53,504 bases of DNA from Oscillospiraceae bacterium (GTDB lineage Bacteria; Bacillota; Clostridia; Oscillospirales; CAG-272): the NCBI GenBank assembly GCA_015064845.1, contig SVRL01000011.1, positions 1-53,504 of the forward strand. The letters run 5' to 3'. Under the pieces are notes generated by a model. The model saw only the letters and a list, made by a program, of their open reading frames with translations, had not been told where the DNA came from and did not search any database. Shown here piece by piece: positions 41,754 through 50,415 of the stretch (position 1 is the first letter of the stretch; the number at the start of each line of letters is the position of its first letter). The position numbers were made by a program, and so were the translations under genes.

Positions 41754-43532
41754 TTAACCATTCTCAACGGATTTTTCCGTCGTGTAATACAGCGGCATTT
41801 GGTATTCCGTTTCATAAATATTTTTCCAAACTTCGGAATTTTCAGACATCATTTTAACAATCCGTTCGCGTCTTCCGAGTGCTTTATCGGGATAAATCGG
41901 TTTTCCGATATGAATGGTATATTCCTGAACGAAAAATCCATCCGGTCCCATAATATCAGAATCTTTCATTGTAATAAAGCAAGGTAAAACAGGAACGTTA
42001 TTTTTTGCAGCAAACTGATATGCGCCCGCTTTCAACGGTTTTGGTTTTCTGTAGTTCCACCACATGCTCTGCTCGGGATAAACCAGGATAAAATGGCCGT
42101 CGGAAAGCAACTTATCAACAGCAACCATAAACTTTTTCATGGTTTCAAAATTGGAGGAAAGCGGAAGCGTATTGCAACTACGCATAAGCATGCCGTAAAA
42201 TCCGGGAAAACTTGTATAATTGCCTTCTCTGATTACCCGATAAAACTTTCTCTTCGGTTGCTTCGCGGCATCATAGGCCATTTGGATTGCAAAGCTGTCA
42301 AATGCATTGAAGTGATTACATGTAATAACAGCTCCGCTGCTAAGATTTTGGAAATTCTCAATGCCTTTGATCTCCTTGATAATCAGTTTTTTGTCTCTGA
42401 CCAGATCTTTTACAAATTTTCGTGCGGCTTGGAAGGCCATTTCTGTTTTCAGCTTCTCAGCGGGACTCTCCTTCAGATAATCGATATCTTCAGGCATCAA
42501 CACCTTACCGGGCGGATCCTGTTCTACGTCGAGATCAAAAATTCCCTTTCGTTCATATTCCTCAATCTTTTGAAGAACTTCCACTCTGTCACGCGCACGT
42601 ACCGTACGATTCAGACGGTTGAGATAATTATCTTCTCTGTTCGTTTCTTTGATTGCAAGCGCAAGAAGATTTTCTCCGGAAATTCTATCTCTTTCGCGTT
42701 CTTCATCCGTATAAGCATCCAAAACCTCTTGAATCTCTTTGCTCACGCTTGTCTTCATCGCATATTTCCAGAAAATATTACCATGTCTGCAATCGCCGTA
42801 ATGCCAAGGTTTGCTCGTCATAATATAATGCAGAATTTTAGCCTCTTCAATCGGATACGGAATCTCGCCGAAAATTTCCGTATTCCATCTCTGATCCAAC
42901 CAATATACGTGGTCTTTACAGATCAAATTCAAGTAATCTTCATCCTGTGTAACAGCAAAATTATAAATGTGGAGATATCGGATAAACTGATCCAAAACCG
43001 ATTTTTTTCTGAATTGATCGCAATTGATCAACATCATACCCGCATTAAAAAAGTTATGTCTGGAAACTCCCACGACCTTCTCTGCATAAGTGCCGTATTC
43101 GTCCACCTGAACCATTGCCTGCTCATGGCAAGCGCCGGCATAACAATCCCCGATATCCGTCAGGTATAACTCGCTGATATCGCCTTGCACAATGGTATCG
43201 CTGTCAATATAGATCGCCTTTTCATATTCGGGAAACAACTCCGCAATAAAAAATCTGTAATACGTCGTCTTCGAATAATAGTCGCGGATAGGAAGTTTTT
43301 CAGAAATTTCTTCCAGTTTTTTCGACACATCATCAAAACGGATTTTGAAATTTTCATTTTCCAATTCAAACAACCGCTCTTTCATTTCATCCGTTATAAA
43401 CGTATGCAGAACGTGAATTTGATATTGATACTCAGTGGAAGCGTTTTCAATCATAGATTTCAATGAGACAATCGTGTATTTTACAAAATTATCATCACAG
43501 GCATAAAATATCGGTATTTTCTTATCAGTCAT
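41754..43532 (-). CDS. Fusion protein: GT8 glycosyltransferase + PlsC-type acyltransferase
   Basis: Residue numbers count from the in-frame ATG at 43541. Residues 8-270 form a family GT8 glycosyltransferase: IPIFYACDDNFVKYTIVSLK, the metal-binding DSD in AIYIDSDTIV (113-115), FNAGMMLIN (165-173) and HYI...KPW (238-246). After a charged, helical linker (280-395), residues from about 395 form an acylglycerol-phosphate acyltransferase with the catalytic H-x4-D in NHFNAFD (H410, D415), a YPEQSMWWNYRKPKP block and a VPVLPCF segment. The two activities in one chain suggest acylation and glycosylation of one lipid or carrier. I placed the start at 43532 because GGGAG lies 9 nt upstream; the ATG 9 nt earlier touches that site. 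No transmembrane helix is seen. Confidence 0.85.
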   Translation of the reverse strand: MTDKKIPIFYACDDNFVKYTIVSLKSMIENASTEYQYQIHVLHTFITDEMKERLFELENENFKIRFDDVSKKLEEISEKLPIRDYYSKTTYYRFFIAELFPEYEKAIYIDSDTIVQGDISELYLTDIGDCYAGACHEQAMVQVDEYGTYAEKVVGVSRHNFFNAGMMLINCDQFRKKSVLDQFIRYLHIYNFAVTQDEDYLNLICKDHVYWLDQRWNTEIFGEIPYPIEEAKILHYIMTSKPWHYGDCRHGNIFWKYAMKTSVSKEIQEVLDAYTDEERERDRISGENLLALAIKETNREDNYLNRLNRTVRARDRVEVLQKIEEYERKGIFDLDVEQDPPGKVLMPEDIDYLKESPAEKLKTEMAFQAARKFVKDLVRDKKLIIKEIKGIENFQNLSSGAVITCNHFNAFDSFAIQMAYDAAKQPKRKFYRVIREGNYTSFPGFYGMLMRSCNTLPLSSNFETMKKFMVAVDKLLSDGHFILVYPEQSMWWNYRKPKPLKAGAYQFAAKNNVPVLPCFITMKDSDIMGPDGFFVQEYTIHIGKPIYPDKALGRRERIVKMMSENSEVWKNIYETEYQMPLYYTTEKSVENG

Positions 43533-43593
43533 CTTTTTCATCTCCCTGTTGTATTTTATTTTAGATCAGTACGGAAACATAACCAAGATTTAA

Positions 43594-43626
43594 CTTTTAA
43601 ACTATAGGAAATTGCGCAAATCAACC
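43594..43626 (-). repeat. Dispersed promoter-like element, copy B
   Basis: Reads GGTTGATTTGCGCAATTTCC on the minus strand, then TATAG and TTTAAAAG. It lies about 60 bp upstream of the GT8-PlsC start in the direction of that gene, and no other promoter is obvious there, so it may itself be the promoter (TTGATT, 17 nt, TTTAAA). Confidence 0.65.
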
Positions 43627-43732
43627 CCCGATGGGCGTTGTCCACTTTTTATATCATCGGCACGAGAAAACCTGAACGACTTTTATTTTAATATAATATC
43701 AGAAAAATCTAAACCGAAAATAAACTTCATTT

Positions 43733-44197
43733 TCATAAAAGTATTTTCTTCCATTCTTGTAATAATTTTTCAAATGTCCAAGCTGCATTGGCAGGACTTG
43801 TGGAAGGCAGACATACCGCTGCTTCGTGATAATATTTGCGGTATAATTTATCCGCCGCTTTTCCGTTCGTATATATCATACGGATTTCAGCATTTTTTAA
43901 TATACGATCCAAATCATTCGGAACAGCATTTCGGATACTGCTGTCAGCAGAATTTTCAATCTCACAGGAAGCAATCACATCCCATAGCGCAATGCCGTAT
44001 TTCAATAAAAACTTTTTCTTTTCTTCTACCGTTTTCAAATCTTCATGATACAACGCCGACATCAATCGCCAAAAGCGGTTTTTCGGATGTCCGTAATAAA
44101 AACCGTCTGCGCGGGAACGAACCGACGGAAGGCTTCCCAAAATCAGAATTTTTGAATTTTTATCATATATCGGTTCAAAAGGATGTGTAATAAGCAT
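43733..44197 (-). CDS. Mug/TDG-family DNA glycosylase (DNA-deoxyinosine glycosylase type)
   Basis: A 154-residue uracil-DNA-glycosylase-fold protein. It has KILILGSLPSVRSR near the N-terminus (the G-x-x-P active-site loop), FYYGHPKNRFWRLM, and a C-terminal CLPSTSPANAAWTFEKLL, which resembles the DNA-intercalating loop region. This subfamily removes hypoxanthine from DNA. I chose ATG 44197, which has an AAAGGGGG ribosome site; an upstream ATG (44308) would give an unlike N-terminal extension. It stands alone, convergent with nothing on the same strand. Confidence 0.85.
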   Translation of the reverse strand: MLITHPFEPIYDKNSKILILGSLPSVRSRADGFYYGHPKNRFWRLMSALYHEDLKTVEEKKKFLLKYGIALWDVIASCEIENSADSSIRNAVPNDLDRILKNAEIRMIYTNGKAADKLYRKYYHEAAVCLPSTSPANAAWTFEKLLQEWKKILL

Positions 44198-44257
44198 AAA
44201 AACCCCCTTTTCAAATATAACAAATATCATAAAATTAAAGGAAAAGAAAAAATAGTC

Positions 44258-44287
44258 TTTACAAATATGGCTTTTTCCTGTTATAAT
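44258..44287 (+). promoter_or_regulatory. Sigma-A promoter for the propeller glycosidase gene
   Basis: TTTACA (44258-44263) and TATAAT (44282-44287), 18-nt spacer, about 50 nt upstream of the ATG. Confidence 0.65.
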
Positions 44288-44336
44288 AATGGCGTAAAAT
44301 CCACCCAACCAAATAAATTCTGAGGAGTGATATTTT

Positions 44337-45794
44337 ATGAATACTATTTATCTTGGGAAAAAAAGAGAAATGTTTTGGGATTCTTATCTTGTAGACACTT
44401 CTAAAACCAATGCATTTCTGAGATCAATGGAACCCACACAAAAAGAACCGTGCTTTTTCTTCGATCAAGGAGCTGAAATGAAAACCATCAGTTATCCCTG
44501 CATCGTCAAGGATGACAAAGGTTATAAAATGTATTACTTGCCTTGGTATGATGATTGTTCAAAAGTATATTTAGCCGTAGTGGAGAGCAAGGACGGTATT
44601 CATTGGAGCAGACCGAATCTCAATATTTTTAACCATCCCGAACTTGAACGCAACAATGTTGTGATCGATCATCTTCCGGACGGTTGCTTCGTTTTTTATG
44701 ACACCAACCCCGCTTGCCCCGCTGAAGAAAAATATAAAGCAATCGGTATGCTGAGACTTCCCGATGAAGAAGGAAAATTGAAAAGAGCTCTCTGGTGTTT
44801 TGTTTCTCCTGACGGATATCATTTTACTCGTTCGCATATTCTGACCAAAGCGGGATATTTTGATTCCCTGAATACAGCGCATTGGGAAGACGGAAGATAC
44901 GTATGCTATTTCCGTAACTTCCACAATATCAAAGACGTTCCGTGGTCTGACGGCATTGATGATATCAACCGCCCGGGCGCTTACAAAAATCTCAATGAAG
45001 CTATTCGTGACATCAGGGTAATGTATTCCGAAGATTTCAGAACGTGGACCGAACCGAAAAGAATCTCGTTCTATGACGGAAAAGATTATCCGCTCTATAC
45101 GAACAACATTATTCCTTACGAACGCGCTCCTCACATTTTGGTAGGCTTCCCGACAAGATATTGCGAAAGAAAAGAATGGACTCCAAATAACGATCAGATC
45201 GGAAGCCGCGCCGTAAAAATCGATTCCATGGAAAATCATGAAAAACGGAGCGGTCTTGCCGTTACCGACTGTATTTTCATGCATTCCCGCGATACCGAGA
45301 ATTGGAATCGGTTCAACGAAGCTTTTATGACCCCCGGTTATGAACACGAACATAATTGGATATACGGCGACTGTTACCCCGCTTACGGATTTGTGGATTC
45401 GGGTAAAGAAAATTATTATATGTATACCATTGACTGGCACCGCAGTTTCGGCTATCCGAAGCCGATGAATCTTTATGAAATCCGAAAGGACGGTTTTGCT
45501 TGTTATATGGCAGACGGAGAAGAGCGCATACTCGTAACAAACCCTTTGATTTTCGAAGGCAAGGAACTACATCTTAATTTCAAAACATCCGCTTACGGTT
45601 ATATTTATATTGACGTATTGGATGAAGACGGCAATCCTCTTTCCGAAAAAGAAAGCTTTGAAGTTTTCGGAGATACCCTCGACCGAACGATTTGCTTTGC
45701 CGACGGAAGCGATTTTTCCGCATATGAGAAACAGCCCGTTCGTCTGCGTTTCCGTATGCGCGATGCAAAGATTTTTTCTTTGAAATTTGAATAA
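44337..45794 (+). CDS. Five-bladed beta-propeller glycosidase-like protein
   Basis: The 485-residue protein looks like a GH32/GH43/GH62-type propeller: an early KREMFWDSYLVD, then SYPCIVKDDKGYKMYYLPWY and VESKDGIHWSRPNL (the sugar-binding blade repeat pattern of Asp-Gly-x-x-Trp), followed by further blades (CFVSPDGYHFTRSH, YSEDFRTWTEPKR, HSRDTENWNRFNE). A C-terminal beta-sandwich (about 390-485) completes it. I cannot assign a CAZy family or substrate, and the catalytic acids are not obvious. No signal peptide is visible. GGAG precedes the ATG at 8 nt. It lies upstream of GH130 but each has its own promoter. Confidence 0.7.
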   Translation: MNTIYLGKKREMFWDSYLVDTSKTNAFLRSMEPTQKEPCFFFDQGAEMKTISYPCIVKDDKGYKMYYLPWYDDCSKVYLAVVESKDGIHWSRPNLNIFNHPELERNNVVIDHLPDGCFVFYDTNPACPAEEKYKAIGMLRLPDEEGKLKRALWCFVSPDGYHFTRSHILTKAGYFDSLNTAHWEDGRYVCYFRNFHNIKDVPWSDGIDDINRPGAYKNLNEAIRDIRVMYSEDFRTWTEPKRISFYDGKDYPLYTNNIIPYERAPHILVGFPTRYCERKEWTPNNDQIGSRAVKIDSMENHEKRSGLAVTDCIFMHSRDTENWNRFNEAFMTPGYEHEHNWIYGDCYPAYGFVDSGKENYYMYTIDWHRSFGYPKPMNLYEIRKDGFACYMADGEERILVTNPLIFEGKELHLNFKTSAYGYIYIDVLDEDGNPLSEKESFEVFGDTLDRTICFADGSDFSAYEKQPVRLRFRMRDAKIFSLKFE

Positions 45795-46011
45795 TGCCTC
45801 CTATCCTCATACTTGCCGTCAAGGGCGACACAACTGCAGTTTGCGGATTCGTTCTTTTTGAAAAAGATACTTCGTATTACGTAGTGTAGCATACAGTGAG
45901 TCTTTTGTCAAGAGGCTTCGCAGGATTACGGGAATCCGCCTTCGCTTGCGTTCAGAATTCAATTTTCTTTCTCTGTTTTTGTCGATTCTCATAGTAAAAA
46001 TCGAAATCGGG
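45795..46011. other. GC-richer intergenic stretch with an orphan minus-strand promoter
   Basis: This gap holds TTGACA (45906-45911) and TACACT (45883-45888) on the minus strand, 17-nt spacer, pointing into the end of the propeller gene. Beyond it are small inverted repeats (CTTTTT/AAAAAG near 45850-45870 and GGATT/AATCC near 45920-45940). No minus-strand gene follows. It may make an antisense or small RNA, or be a remnant of a mobile repeat. Confidence 0.4.
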
Positions 46012-46041
46012 TTGACAGTATTTTCTTTCATATGGTAAAAT
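46012..46041 (+). promoter_or_regulatory. Sigma-A promoter for the GH130-HAD operon
   Basis: TTGACA (46012-46017) and TAAAAT (46036-46041), 18-nt spacer, about 75 nt upstream of the ATG. Confidence 0.7.
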
Positions 46042-46117
46042 AAAATCGACAAAAATTTCTGTCAGTGAATATCCGCATCCATACACATCAAAAAATAATT
46101 TTCGGAGGAATTTCAAA

Positions 46118-47143
46118 ATGCCAAGACCTTACAAACCTGTCGATGAAACCCTTTTTAAAACAGAACCCTGTATCACGAGATACCCTGAAACTATTCTTTC
46201 CCGTCATGACGTCCCTTATAAATCCGCGCTGACCTTCAATGCGGGTGTATTGAAACGTGAAAACGGCGAATACGTCATGATTTTCCGCAATGATATCGGC
46301 GATTACGACAAACAAACGCTTGAAGGAACAAACCTCGGTCTCGCTTTCTCAAACGACGGTATTCATTGGAAGGTTGAAAACGAGCCTTGCTTTGCAATGA
46401 AGGATGACGAAATCATGCGTGTATACGACCCTCGTATCACGGAAATCGACGGCGAATACTGCATGTGCTTCGCTGTTGATACCAAGCACGGTGTATGCGG
46501 CGGCATGGCAACCACAAAAGATCTGAAAAACTTTGATGTAAAATCAATCTCTGTCCCCGAAAACAGAAACATGGTTCTCTTCCCTGAAAAAATCAATGGG
46601 AAATACGTTCGTCTCGAACGTCCCATGCCTGTTTATTCCCGTGGCGGTCATGTTTTCGATATTTGGCTTTCCGAATCTCCCGACCTTGTTTATTGGGGCA
46701 ACTCCAAACTGGTTATGGGTGTGGAAGACGTGCCTTACTGCAATGATAAGATCGGTCCCGGTGCGCCTCCCATTAAAACGGATAAAGGTTGGCTGATTAT
46801 CTTCCACTCTGTCGACGTTGATCCGAACAGAGGTAAAAACGGCTGGGAAGCTGCTTGGAGAAAACGTTACGTTATCGGTATCGCACTCCTCGATCTTGAA
46901 GATCCTTCCAAGGTTATCGGTATGTCTAAGAAACCCTTGATGGTTCCCGAAGGTTATTGGGAACTGGAAGAAGGTTACCGCACAAACGCGCTCTTCCCCT
47001 GCGGTATGCTTCTGGAAGATGATAATACCGTTCGTATCTATTACAGCGCCGGAGACGCAATCGTTCGTATGGCAACAGCAAAACTCGACGATCTGCTTGC
47101 GCTTTGCACAGAACCCAGACAGTATGAAAAAACCGAAGAATAA
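46118..47143 (+). CDS. GH130 glycosidase/phosphorylase (beta-mannoside type)
   Basis: A 341-residue GH130 protein. Family signatures in order are FNAGV (40-44) with FRNDIG, GLAFSNDGIHW, VYDPRITEIDGEYCM (from 102), LERPMP (166-171) and VMGVEDVPYCNDKIGPGAPP; the blade repeats and the RLERP phosphate/sugar-binding strip fit mannoside phosphorylases. GH130 enzymes cleave beta-mannosides by phosphorolysis or hydrolysis and act in the cytosol; no signal peptide is present. The HAD phosphatase gene 14 nt downstream could remove phosphate from the mannose-1-phosphate produced. GGAGGAATTTC precedes the ATG. Confidence 0.9.
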   Translation: MPRPYKPVDETLFKTEPCITRYPETILSRHDVPYKSALTFNAGVLKRENGEYVMIFRNDIGDYDKQTLEGTNLGLAFSNDGIHWKVENEPCFAMKDDEIMRVYDPRITEIDGEYCMCFAVDTKHGVCGGMATTKDLKNFDVKSISVPENRNMVLFPEKINGKYVRLERPMPVYSRGGHVFDIWLSESPDLVYWGNSKLVMGVEDVPYCNDKIGPGAPPIKTDKGWLIIFHSVDVDPNRGKNGWEAAWRKRYVIGIALLDLEDPSKVIGMSKKPLMVPEGYWELEEGYRTNALFPCGMLLEDDNTVRIYYSAGDAIVRMATAKLDDLLALCTEPRQYEKTEE

Positions 47144-47157
47144 GAGAGGATGTCCGA

Positions 47158-48117
47158 ATGATTAAATTTGTTAATACCGGTTCTCCTTCTGTTATCGGCG
47201 CTTTTGAAGAAAGAGAAATTCTCTATGCTTTCCACGATATTGATGGAACACATTCCTTGATCAGAGATTGGCCCCCCGTCATGAGCATCGTTTTGCATTA
47301 CGTTTCCGAAAACGGTGTACCGGATGGTTACGACAGTGACGAACAGGTAAAGACTCTCGTTTCTCTTGCGGGAACAAAGCCTCTCCCCGAAACGGACAGT
47401 TTTTGCATTGAATCTGCAGGACTTTCCGCTTTGACACAGATGGAATGGGCAATCCGCCGCGCCATCGATGCAGGACACATTTCCGTGCCTTGCAACAAAG
47501 ACGAAAACCGCCGTAAGATCGAAATGATCCGCAAAGGCGAGGAAATCTTTGAAAATCCCGATTCCGAAGAGCTGAGCGCTTTTCTGACTATCCATACACC
47601 CCGTCTTTTCAAATTCTACGAAAAAGTCCTCAATGGATTCTGCCGCGATAAAAATTTGGAACTGGCAAAAAAAGATCCCGACCGTTTTATCGTCAGCGGT
47701 TCCAAAGAATTTCTTGAATTGCTTTACAAAAACGGAGTCAAGAATTATTTCGTAACCGGCGCCGTCGTTGAAAAAGGCATGGGAATGCACGAAGAAGTGG
47801 AAACGCTCGGATTTGAGATCGGAAACGGAAAAATCGTGGAGGATTTGATCGGCTCCACTTGGACGGATAAAATTCCCAAGGATCAGATTATGGAAAAACT
47901 TCTTCAAACGCTCGGCGCAGACGGAAAAAACGTGATCGTAATCGGCGACGGCAGAAGCGAGATCTCCGCAGGTGTCAAGATGGGTGCTCTTTGCGTAAGC
48001 CGCCTTGAAAAAAACGATACTTACCGCAGAGCACTTCACAAAAAACTCGGCTCCAATATTGTTTTGGAAAGCTATCTTGAAGAAGATTTTCTTGCGCTCA
48101 TTCGTTTTTCGAAATAA
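47158..48117 (+). CDS. HAD-superfamily phosphatase linked to GH130
   Basis: The 319-residue protein has motif I in FHDIDGTHS (D27, D29; the residue before the first Asp is His rather than the usual aliphatic/Phe), a long cap region of about 120 residues and a C-terminal GDGRSEISAGVKMG (motif IV-like, with Glu where Asp is common). It is unlike the small Cof or Gph enzymes, and the family name cannot be fixed. The 14-nt gap to GH130 and the shared promoter suggest a substrate made by the glycosidase, for example a sugar 1-phosphate; this is an inference. A GAGAGGATGTCCG ribosome site is present and a strong terminator follows. Confidence 0.7.
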   Translation: MIKFVNTGSPSVIGAFEEREILYAFHDIDGTHSLIRDWPPVMSIVLHYVSENGVPDGYDSDEQVKTLVSLAGTKPLPETDSFCIESAGLSALTQMEWAIRRAIDAGHISVPCNKDENRRKIEMIRKGEEIFENPDSEELSAFLTIHTPRLFKFYEKVLNGFCRDKNLELAKKDPDRFIVSGSKEFLELLYKNGVKNYFVTGAVVEKGMGMHEEVETLGFEIGNGKIVEDLIGSTWTDKIPKDQIMEKLLQTLGADGKNVIVIGDGRSEISAGVKMGALCVSRLEKNDTYRRALHKKLGSNIVLESYLEEDFLALIRFSK

Positions 48118-48153
48118 ACTTTACTCGGAATTTTAATTGAATTCAAATACATA

Positions 48154-48206
48154 AACGGAGTTGTCTCAAGTGCAATAAAAGCATTTGAAACAACTCCGTT
48201 GTTTTT
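48154..48206. terminator. Bidirectional intrinsic terminator
   Basis: AACGGAGTTGT (48154-48164) pairs with ACAACTCCGTT (48190-48200), extended inside, then GTTTTT. It ends the GH130-HAD operon and the convergent TetR gene. Confidence 0.88.
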
Positions 48207-48762
48207 AATCAAAATCTCGCTCTCCAAGTGTTTGAAAAATATAGTTTGCCATCATATGCGCGCCCGATGCCAATCCTGCAATTAATTCTTCCGGAGGAAT
48301 ACAGTTTTCGGATCTCAGCCAACGCTTCAGTGTGCAAAGCATTCCGTCCGCTACGAAATTGATTTGAAAATCTCTTGCTTGCGGATTTTTTACGATCGTT
48401 TGCAACTGTTCAAAAAAAACGGTATAAATCAACTCATTGAAATAATCGGAAAAGGAATTTTGACCTTCGTATTCTAAAATTTTACTGTAAAAAATGCGGT
48501 TAGTATAAAAATAGTGAATCAAATCATCTATTGCTTCCCACACCGATTCATATGTATGATTACGCGCAATTTCTATAAACTCCGTTTCAAAAATCCAATT
48601 GACCAGATCCTCTTTATCTTTGAAATGATAATAGAAACTTTTTCGGTTCATCCCGCAATGTTTACAGATATTTCCAACGCTGATTTTTGCAAGCGGCATT
48701 TTTTGCGTTAATTCTTTCAGCGCCGATGCCATTGCTTTTTTCGTTATATTGGAATCTGCCAC
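48205..48762 (-). CDS. TetR-family regulator (DhaS-like)
   Basis: The 185-residue protein has the N-terminal TetR helix-turn-helix KISVGNICKHCGMNRKSFYY and HFKDKEDLVNWIFETEF; the C-terminal domain resembles the TetR_C_8/DhaS group. The start is a GTG with GGAGGG 8 nt before it. It follows the MATE exporter by 86 nt on the same strand, and may repress that exporter; no clear operator was found by eye. Confidence 0.85.
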   Translation of the reverse strand: MADSNITKKAMASALKELTQKMPLAKISVGNICKHCGMNRKSFYYHFKDKEDLVNWIFETEFIEIARNHTYESVWEAIDDLIHYFYTNRIFYSKILEYEGQNSFSDYFNELIYTVFFEQLQTIVKNPQARDFQINFVADGMLCTLKRWLRSENCIPPEELIAGLASGAHMMANYIFQTLGERDFD

Positions 48763-48848
48763 AAAAATCCCTCCGATAAAAATCTAAAACTTTTTATTCA
48801 TTATATAAAAGCTTTATAAACCGAAAAGAAACAAATTGGCTTTTTTAA

Positions 48849-50213
48849 TTATCGTTCGATTTTCCTTAACGCTTTCCTGAATTGAAAAATAAAAAGGACT
48901 ACAGTAAAGCTGACGGCTGCAATATCCGCAATCGGTTCTGCAAGATATACACCGAGCGTTCGGTCCGACACGAGTTGCGGCATAATATAGATCAAAGGAA
49001 GCAATAAAACAAATTTTCTTACTACGGCAACCGTTACGGAAGAAAGTGCTTTTCCAAGCGACACAAATGTCATCTGACAAGCAATCTGGATACCGAACAA
49101 ACACATTCCTCCGAAATAAACGCGAATAACGTTCTCCGTAAAATTCAGCAAAGCCGCTTTATCGGTAAACATTGCGCCAAATGATCTCGGACACAACATA
49201 ACCGCCAACCAAAGAGTAAACGAATAAATCAAACAGACAAACAAGAGATAACGGAACGTTTTTTTGACACGTTTTGCGTTTTTAGCTCCGTAATTATAGC
49301 TCAGAATCGGTTGCGCGCCTTGCGCAATTCCTTGCAATGGCAACATTGCAAACTGCATAACGCTGGCAAGGATCGTCATCGCTCCAACGGCAATATCTCC
49401 GCCGTACTCCAACAAAGAAGAATTGAAACAAACGGAAATCACGCTTTCACTTGCCTGCATGATAAAAGTTGCAAATCCAAGTGCGATACAAGGGAAAATA
49501 ATTTTTGCGGAAATGCGGAAATTATTTCTTCTCAATCGAAGCAATGTTTTTTTACCGAACAAAAAGAAAAGAATCCAAACACAGGAAAGTGATTGTGAGA
49601 AAACAGTTGCAAGCGCTGCGCCCTTCACGCCGAGATTCATTCCGTAAATAAAAATCGGGTCAAGAATGATATTGGCAACCGCACCGATGATCACCGAAAA
49701 CATTGATACATTTGTAAATCCCTGCGCGGTAACGAACGCATTCATTCCCAATGTCAATTGCACAAATATCGTACCAATGGCATATATATTCATGTAATCA
49801 CAAGCATAATCAATCGTATTTTCGCTTGCTCCGAACGCAAGCAAAAAATCCCGATTCCAAATCAACAAGACCGCTGTCAGAATTACGGAAATCAAAATTT
49901 GCACGATAAAACAGTTTCCAAGCGTTTTCTCTGCGCTTTCCATATCTTTTTTCCCCATAAAAATGGAAGCTCTCGGCGCACCGCCGGAGCTGATCAACGC
50001 CGCAAATGCGGAAACGATCATAATAATCGGCAAACAAACGCCAACTCCCGTTAAAGCGATGTCTCCGACTTCCGGAATATGCCCGATATAAATTCTGTCA
50101 ACAATATTATACAGCATATTGATGAGCTGAGCTGTAACCGTTGGCAAAGCCAACCGAAACAGAAGCTTACCAATGGGAGCATTTCCTAATAGTTCTTTTT
50201 TATTTTCTTCCAT
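48849..50213 (-). CDS. MATE-family multidrug/metabolite exporter
   Basis: The 454-residue protein has 12 predicted transmembrane segments in two MATE halves. Typical pieces are APIGKLLFRLALPTVTAQLI at the start, NMLYNIVDRIYIGHIPEVGD, and ILDPIFIYGMNLGVKGAALA at the middle. It is an MepA/DinF-like Na+ or H+ antiporter whose substrate cannot be read. A TetR regulator follows at 86 nt, the usual arrangement of a drug-induced exporter. There is another MATE gene at 51132, only distantly similar in its N-terminus. Confidence 0.9.
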   Translation of the reverse strand: MEENKKELLGNAPIGKLLFRLALPTVTAQLINMLYNIVDRIYIGHIPEVGDIALTGVGVCLPIIMIVSAFAALISSGGAPRASIFMGKKDMESAEKTLGNCFIVQILISVILTAVLLIWNRDFLLAFGASENTIDYACDYMNIYAIGTIFVQLTLGMNAFVTAQGFTNVSMFSVIIGAVANIILDPIFIYGMNLGVKGAALATVFSQSLSCVWILFFLFGKKTLLRLRRNNFRISAKIIFPCIALGFATFIMQASESVISVCFNSSLLEYGGDIAVGAMTILASVMQFAMLPLQGIAQGAQPILSYNYGAKNAKRVKKTFRYLLFVCLIYSFTLWLAVMLCPRSFGAMFTDKAALLNFTENVIRVYFGGMCLFGIQIACQMTFVSLGKALSSVTVAVVRKFVLLLPLIYIMPQLVSDRTLGVYLAEPIADIAAVSFTVVLFIFQFRKALRKIER

Positions 50214-50346
50214 AATTGATATCCCCCGATAACATTTTACAATATTTCAAAAATAAGAATGAGTTCATTTTATCTCTTTTTTCGAATATTGTCAATCGAA
50301 ATTTTAAAAAATCCAGTCAAACTTTGTAATTTTTTCAAAAAAACAG

Positions 50347-50375
50347 TTGCATTTTCAAAAACAATGTGATATGAT
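50347..50375 (+). promoter_or_regulatory. Sigma-A promoter for the HdeD-like gene
   Basis: TTGCAT (50347-50352) and TATGAT (50370-50375), 17-nt spacer. Confidence 0.65.
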
Positions 50376-50415
50376 ATATAAGGTTATCCTACAAAAAACA
50401 GAAAGGAGTTTTATC

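Noticed and set aside
43612..44190. 192-codon plus-strand open frame opposite the DNA glycosylase
   Set aside because: Antisense shadow without motifs; the minus-strand frame has the glycosylase motifs and a good ribosome site.
45819..46052. 77-codon minus-strand ORF in the gap before GH130
   Set aside because: No ribosome site, no family motif, and it covers the GH130 promoter region; likely chance.
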